Part shown: in pieces, positions 58,601-64,000 of the stretch | How the letters are laid out: every line of letters starts with the position of its first letter | How positions within the stretch are numbered: position 1 is the first letter of the stretch | Made by a program: the position numbers and the translations under genes | Notes under the pieces: generated by a model | What the model was told of the DNA's origin: nothing | Database searches by the model: none | Seen by the model: only the letters and a program-made list of their open reading frames with translations | Source: Eremomyces bilateralis CBS 781.70 | Lineage: Eukaryota > Ascomycota > Dothideomycetes > Eremomycetales > Eremomycetaceae | Direction of reading: 5' to 3' | Length of the DNA: 64,000 nucleotides | Assembly: GCF_010015585.1 (NCBI RefSeq) | Contig: NW_022985080.1 | Location: 405,788-469,787, forward strand

Positions 58601-59257
58601 CGCATCGCCGGCCCCCCCCGCCGCGCCTCCCGCCCCGGCACCAACCCCACCCCCACCACCTACCCCCGCAACGACACCCGCTCCGCCAGCGACGGAACCA
58701 CCGCCAGCATGCCGCCCCCGGTCACCACCCACCCTTACCCCGACGGCCCCCGCGCCGACCACCCCCTCCGCACTGCCACCACCGCCAGCACCCCCAGCTC
58801 CGCACCCCCGGGCCTCTCCCACTTCCGCGCCAGCGGTTTCGCTCCGCACCCCGACTACGACCATGATGACTCCGACGACGGCGGCCGCTACGCGCGACAT
58901 CCCGAGGCGTTCTACCGCACCCCGCACAACACGACAGGATACCCAACGCCGCCATCCCAGGCGCAGCATAACTCTCACGCACAGAACTCCTCGCACAACT
59001 CCGCGCGACTAGACGGCTACGCGGACCCGAGTCCGCGCGCCCCTGCGCCGGGGATGTATCCCTCAGGCTTCAACTCGGAGGAGCGGATGGGCGGCCCGAG
59101 GACGCGGGAGAGCGCGAGGGAGCGGGAGGGGCGCGGGGTGCTGCAGAAGAGCAATCGGCGGTTCGGGGAGGAGTATGAGGGGCATGCGGGAAGTAGTGGG
59201 GCGGCGAGGCGGGTGATGGATTTTTTCCGGAGGCGGAGGGCGAGGGACGAGGAGTAG
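55675..59257 (+). CDS. Kin4/KfsA-like serine/threonine protein kinase
   Basis: Predicted CAMK-type kinase of 1151 aa. Exons 55675-57150, 57213-57507 and 57573-59257 join in frame. The first 260 residues are Ser/Pro/His-rich. The kinase domain (about 264-585) has the glycine loop [30 protein letters not shown] in IITDFGFAN, and the activation-segment end [14 protein letters not shown]. Between DFG and APE lies an unusually long insert ([14 protein letters not shown] and onward, about 35 residues). This kind of insert is seen in the Kin4/Frk1 family. The 570-residue C-terminal tail is disordered, with several basic patches ([30 protein letters not shown]). Aspergillus nidulans KfsA, a septation regulator at the spindle pole body, has a similar size. 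Orthology is probable rather than proven. Confidence 0.8.
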
Positions 59258-60130
59258 GATGTTGAGGGTTGAGCGAGGGCGAAGCAGGGCGGATCTGGGT
59301 GTTTGGGCGTCTATTTTCCGTCGTCTTTTTTCTTCGCTTCTCTGCGGCGTACCGTCCCAGCTGTCTGTTTATTCCGGAGTATTTTCTTCCTTTCCTTCGC
59401 AGGGTCCCGGGTCCGGGTCATACAGACCGAGGGTTTTGAGGTTTTGTCCGCGTTTTCCAATACCAAATTCGCCGCTTCTTGTCGTCCGCGTCCATTCCCA
59501 TTCCATCTGGGTTGGGCTTTGTCGGATGTTTATATCGAACTTTCCGGGGCTTACATACCGTATAGTATTGTACCTTTTTCCCGTTCCATAATGTGTTGCG
59601 AACCTTTGATACATATGGTGCAACATCGGCGTGTTCTTCTGCTTCTGTATTTAAGTACGTACCATACCGGCGCACGCGTCGCGGTCGAGCTCGTTCTACA
59701 CGTGGTTTCTTTCTCGAGACGATATTCACCCTTCGTTATACGCGGTGGTGGAATTCTATATTCTGTGGCTGGCCGCCCTGCGAATACTTTTCGTCTTGCC
59801 ATATAAACAAACTCCTGTTGTCGGTTCGACCGATGTTCCGCGTGCGTTCTAGGGATCTCCTCTCTCTCACCCCTCTGCATGGTTACTCTATTCAAGGTTT
59901 TATTCGCTACCACGCTTGGAGCGGCCAGTGGACGGAAGTGAGCGAGCCCTGTTTCATAGCTGGATCTATATAGAGCAAGGGAGATGTTTCATTCATCTAC
60001 TACCTATCCATTGCTGAAGCGCGATTGGTTTGATATGCACAGTGATTTGTTGACGCTTATACTACACTTGATTTTTGCCATAATATAATTCGCTCGCTGT
60101 TCTCGACATCGTCACCGTATGCCTTCTCCC
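59258..60130. other. intergenic between convergent genes
   Basis: About 870 bp between the kinase stop and the stop of the beta-helix-like gene; it should hold two 3' UTRs. Long open frames on both strands at 59259-59973 show no domain and look like chance frames. Confidence 0.5.
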
Positions 60131-61198
60131 TTATTCCGTGTAAGGCGGCGGCATGTCCATCCGTGGCCCATCGTATGTCTCGGTATAATACGCGAAGGTA
60201 TCGCTCCCTGGATGCCGATCGTCGTCGGTGAGGCCGGTGGCGTTGGAGTAGCCGTCCTGGGGCGCCTCGACGCTCTTCTCGGCTGGGTAGTCATACTTTT
60301 CCTTCTCCGGGGGGAAGCGCTCTGGAGTTGGTTCGCGTGGTCGATAGACGGAACTAGGGCCACCGCTCCTGGGCCCTCCGGCGAATGGGTATCCGGCCTC
60401 GCTTGGGGCTCTTGAAGTGGTGGGTGTTAGGATGATCGTCGAATCGGTATAGGTTTTATTCTGTCCAACGTTATTGGCATCCACCATGGTGATTTTGCAG
60501 TGTCCTCAGATCAGTTCACTTACCGCATCCGCTCTCTTCTCCCACTCTTCCCTACTAACGTCCACCACCTCTTCATCCTTCCTCACCCTCCCCACCAAGT
60601 TCCCTCGGTCCCACACCCCATTCCTCAACACCCGCCCCTTGAAACTCGACCGACTAATCTGACACCCCTCCACCTCACACTCCGTAATCTCTCCCCTCTC
60701 CACCCTCGATCCCACCACCAAACTCCCCTTCACCTGACTCCTCGACACCCACGTCTTCCCCTCCCCTCGCTCCCTCCCCTCCCTCCCCGCAACAACCGAG
60801 CTCCCCACCACCTGACTCCTCTCCACCACCACCCCCCGCCCCATCACCTCCGCCCCCTTCACCACGCTCCGCTCCACCGTCGCCCCCTCCACCACGCTCT
60901 GCTCCACCTCCGCCCCTTCCACCTTTGCCGCCGCCGATATTTTACTGTCTTTCACGGTGCTGCGCTCGATGTGCACGTCGCTGAGCGCGCTGCTGCGGAG
61001 GAAGGAGCGCTCGATGGTGGATTTATAGGGTGAGTTGGAGTGGAAGTCGGCGGGGTTGTCCGGGTTGGCGCCGGAGGTGAGGGTGATGGAGGAGAGGGTG
61101 GAGCGGTCAATGCGAGTGGCGGAGGTGAGGTTAGTGAAGGTACAGTGTTTGAGGTCGCTGCGGTCGATGGAGGGATTGGCGGCGGGGTTGGAGGACAT
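60131..61198 (-). CDS. beta-helix-like repeat protein with proline-rich tail
   Basis: A 334-aa protein with no family name I can give. Minus-strand exons 61198-60524 and 60460-60131 join in frame across a 63-nt intron; an alternative start at 61258 would add 20 residues. Residues about 10-190 are built from short repeats of about five to six residues alternating Val/Ile with Ser/Glu/Arg (IERSFLRSS, VHIERSTVKDSKI, VEGAEVEQSVVEGATVERSVV). This is typical of right-handed beta-helices such as pentapeptide, hexapeptide or bactofilin-like folds. A helix ending REEWEKRADA follows, then a Pro/Tyr-rich tail ending DMPPPYTE, with a PPxY motif that could bind WW-domain ubiquitin ligases of the Rsp5 type. 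Confidence 0.65.
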
Positions 61199-61787
61199 GG
61201 TGCGTGGGGGGATGGGAGAGGAGGATGGGAGGGACGGAGGATCGGGAAGACGGAGCATTTTTCAACGTTGGGGATGTTGTTGAGATATTTGGAGATGTGA
61301 TTATGATCTGGACGTGGTTAGGTGATTTGTGAGGAGTGGACTTGTTGTTGACTTGGGACTTGGATACGGATGAAGACCAAGCGATGGACTTGCTTTTATC
61401 TACTTGATCATATTTCCGCTACTACACGTCCTGCTATGGACCGCGTGGACTGATTCCCGTATTCGTTAGATTCATCGACAGTGGTCCAGGGTTGGATGTG
61501 CGGCTTGCGTGGTGACGACCAAGCCTCAGTGCGGCCGGACAGGGGATTACGCAGCCCTACGCGTCTGCTCCCTTCCTAGAAATATTCGAGACATTGCAAT
61601 GCACAAGCTGAGCTTAAAGATGACGTCCCAGTTCAGCGGAATAATTGCTGAAGGCAGATTAAAATGAATATGAATATGAACCAATGAAGCCACCACAGGT
61701 CAATAGGTATGAAGTCCCTCAATTCGTAACCCATCATTCGTCATCCCCGACCAATGGCCCGTCAAACCCTAGGAGAATCGCGCGAAA
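61199..61787. other. intergenic, promoter of the beta-helix-like gene
   Basis: A 589-bp spacer between two minus-strand genes. I saw no further gene or repeat. Confidence 0.55.
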
Positions 61788-63431
61788 CTATTGGAACCTA
61801 TCCCCCTTCTCAGGCGGGTATTGTCCCTGAAGTGCTTGCCCTCCCAACGGCTCACCCACGCCGCTGGAGTACGCAGGCGGCGCTTGATTCCCATGCCCAA
61901 TAGCACCACCCGGTGCAGACGCTCCACCAACGCTCGGCTGATACCCCCCGTGCCTATCATTCGACACCCCTTGCTTCTCATTCTGCATCTGCTGCTGGAA
62001 CTCCTGGGGCACCTGCCCACCGTCCCCGCCTCCAACGACCACCTCTCCTCCGCCTTTGACGCGTCCAACCACCATCCCTTTGGCCACGCTCTTCAGCACC
62101 GCGCGACGAGACACGCCGGTCACGTCGATATAGACAAGCCCACAGTTCTTGACGCCGCCCGCGAGCTCCGCCGTCAACCCGCCGGCCTCGGCGCCATACC
62201 GGTGCCCGACCATCTGCGTTGCCGCCGCTCCGCCGCTCGTCAGCAGCCGCGTGCCACCGTATGCGATCCCGTCCGCGACCGTGCTGAATGCAATCATGCT
62301 CTTGTTCAGCAAGCCCGGCTTGTAGTTCTCGTTCTTGTACGGATTCCCCTTCTCGTCGTAGCCGATCTTGGATTCTTTCGTGCCGCGGCTCGCCAACTTG
62401 GCGCCGATGTTCTGGGTGATGTGGCTGAGCTGCCCGACCGTCTTGGAGGAAAGGCCGGCCGCGCCGCCGGTGAATTGGTTGATTTTGCGGACGCGCGCGT
62501 GGGTGTTGGGCTTGAAGTTCAAGGCTTTGTTGGCGGGCTTGGTCTTCGTGGTGAAGTTCTCGGCAGTGGATGCCATGAAATTCGAGACGTGGGAGGTTGC
62601 GGTTACGATAAGGCGAGATGCAGCTGCGGCATTCTGTACCATGGAGCTGTCGCGGTAGGCCGGGTGTCGAGCCATCTCCAGATACTCCTCCGAAATTGCC
62701 TGGACGTAGATATGATTGCCATCTTCGGAGACTTGGATCTCCACGGGAGCTGGAAACAGTCAGATCAGAACCAAGGACGGATGGAAATAGATACCCGTAC
62801 TTTTTGTGCCATGCTTGAGCTTAGGATCCTCAATGACTGCAGCACCTTCGCCAAGCTCCCCAACAATGCTTCCGTTCTCTTCATCGATCAACACAACTTG
62901 ACCGGGCATTCCACCGCCAGTACCTGCCGCATATCCCTCACCAGGTTTGAAGTTTGAAGGATTATACCCGTGGAGCCCCTTCTCAGGTGCTGGCGCTTTC
63001 TCCCGTTCCAAGAACGCCGTACACTGTGCGAGAATGGTCTCGAAGGTATCGATATCATCTTGCGTTACGGGATTCGGCCCTTTTCCCAGCGGAGGGAACT
63101 CAATTCGTGTAAAGGCGCCGGACTCTGGACCTAGATCCCAACGAGGAATCAAGTAGGAGTTCGGCGGTTGGTGGTAGATCTGTGTGGTCGCGGGGAGGGA
63201 GAGTTCAAGCTCGGGCGGGAGGTTCAGGTGAAGGTAGAAGTCGTCCTCGGGGACCTCAGCTTGTGTATTGCTGTTGGAGGGGTCGGAAAATGGGCTCGAC
63301 GTGGGGACCATGAGGAGCGAGAGGGTTTGCGGCCCAGAGGGGGTAAGGCTCGATTCTTCGCCATTCTGAATATGGTACGCTTTGATACCCGATATTGTGA
63401 AGAGAACGCGAGGATCATGATGTCCAGACAT
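61788..63431 (-). CDS. spartin/senescence-domain protein
   Basis: Predicted 530-aa protein of the spartin (SPG20) and plant senescence/dehydration family, linked to lipid droplets and membrane contacts. Minus-strand exons 63431-62801 and 62749-61788 join in frame across a 51-nt intron. I chose MSGHHDPRVLFTISG; an ATG 18 nt upstream is also in frame. The N-terminal half (residues about 5-215) is a beta-rich region (VLFTISGIKAYHIQNG, FYLHLNLPPELELSLP). The senescence domain (about 245-440) has AAAASRLIVTATSHVSNFM, TVGQLSHITQNIGAKLA, KPGLLNKSMIAFSTVADGI and GLVYIDVTGVSRRAVLKSV with Gly-rich turns. The tail is Gln/Gly/Pro-rich. The order matches fungal senescence-domain proteins. Confidence 0.85.
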
Positions 63432-64000
63432 AGTGACAATTCCCCTCAATTCAACCTTGCTCTTGAACCAACAGGTGGCTTCAGGGACTCGGGAGGAGCT
63501 TTGGAGATGTTATGGAAAAGGTATAGTTTCGGTGTCGCGAGGGGAAGACTGTATAGGATATTCACGTCCACCGATAGAATACTTTGGGATTAAGAAACCC
63601 TATCGACGTCGTGGAAGGAAGGAAATGAAAGGATGCTGGTGGAAACCAACATGTGTGATCTTAGGCGCCGAGTCTTGTCGAGTTTGAGACGTCATTAGGA
63701 AGTGGCTGTGCATAATCAGGGTCTATGGCGCATCTACTATTCAGCCTCAACAGCGACTTGATGCCTGGGTGCCTTTGCCAGCTGAAACAGAAGTTGATCA
63801 GGATTTCTCAATCTCCCCCTTTCAGCCCTAGGTCAAGCCATCATCGAAAATACAACACGTATAAAATCCAAAAGCATATAGTCCAGTCTGGGATCCAATA
63901 TATTGTCTGCATTGTTAGGTCGAGCTATTCGTTCGGAGCATCCCTATCCTGCAGTCTGTCGTGTATCTCAAATGAGTGTCTGGTACTACTCATGGATGCG
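63432..64000. other. upstream flank of the spartin-like gene
   Basis: The last 569 bp hold the promoter of the minus-strand spartin-like gene. A plus-strand frame at 63433-63687 and other short frames have no features. No gene start is visible before the window ends. Confidence 0.5.

Noticed and set aside
59259-59973. Overlapping frames of 100-167 codons on both strands
   Set aside because: They lie between convergent genes where 3' UTRs are expected and show no recognisable protein pattern.

Overview
The window is nuclear DNA of a filamentous ascomycete (Pezizomycotina). Genes are split by mostly 46-95 nt GT-AG introns, lie on both strands and are spaced by about 0.1-3 kb. The gene set (Fox2-type peroxisomal enzyme, SLM-type PH protein, augmin subunit, Kin4/KfsA-type kinase, large GT2 glycosyltransferase, mitochondrial ClpP) fits a Eurotiomycetes-like mould. 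That class assignment is an inference from gene content and was not tested by phylogeny.

Layout. 0-28 kb is a housekeeping block: the first codons of a Tma16-like gene (minus), FOX2 beta-oxidation enzyme, SMC6, SLM1/2-like TORC2 effector, HAUS1-like augmin subunit (minus), GRASP/Grh1, a 101-aa protein (minus), TSR3 (minus), DEP1/Sds3-like Rpd3L subunit (minus), a doubtful membrane protein (minus), NOP12, an SDR dehydrogenase (minus), an SH3BGR-like protein with a long acidic tail, and a bZIP factor (minus). 29.6-36 kb is an accessory stretch: a decayed F-box gene, degenerate repeats, one intact orphan gene and a decayed membrane-protein gene. 36-43 kb holds mitochondrial ClpP, a J-domain protein (minus, convergent with ClpP) and a nine-exon GT2 glycosyltransferase (minus). 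46-54 kb holds a membrane-anchored GH16 enzyme and a secreted copper radical oxidase with four WSC domains, separated and flanked by long gene-poor DNA. 55-63.5 kb holds a Kin4/KfsA-like kinase, a beta-helix-like repeat protein (minus) and a spartin/senescence-domain protein (minus).

Working relationships. No biosynthetic cluster or operon-like unit is visible. Loose themes are ribosome biogenesis (Tma16-like, TSR3, NOP12), mitochondrial proteostasis (ClpP beside a J-protein), and cell surface or wall work (GT2, GH16, WSC oxidase, SLM). Several promoters carry CACGTG boxes, and the FOX2 promoter carries two CCTCGG cores of the FarA/FarB type.

I found no tRNA, rRNA or CRISPR array, and no transposon or viral element that I can support. 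Exon coordinates were worked out by hand from splice signals and checked for reading-frame continuity.
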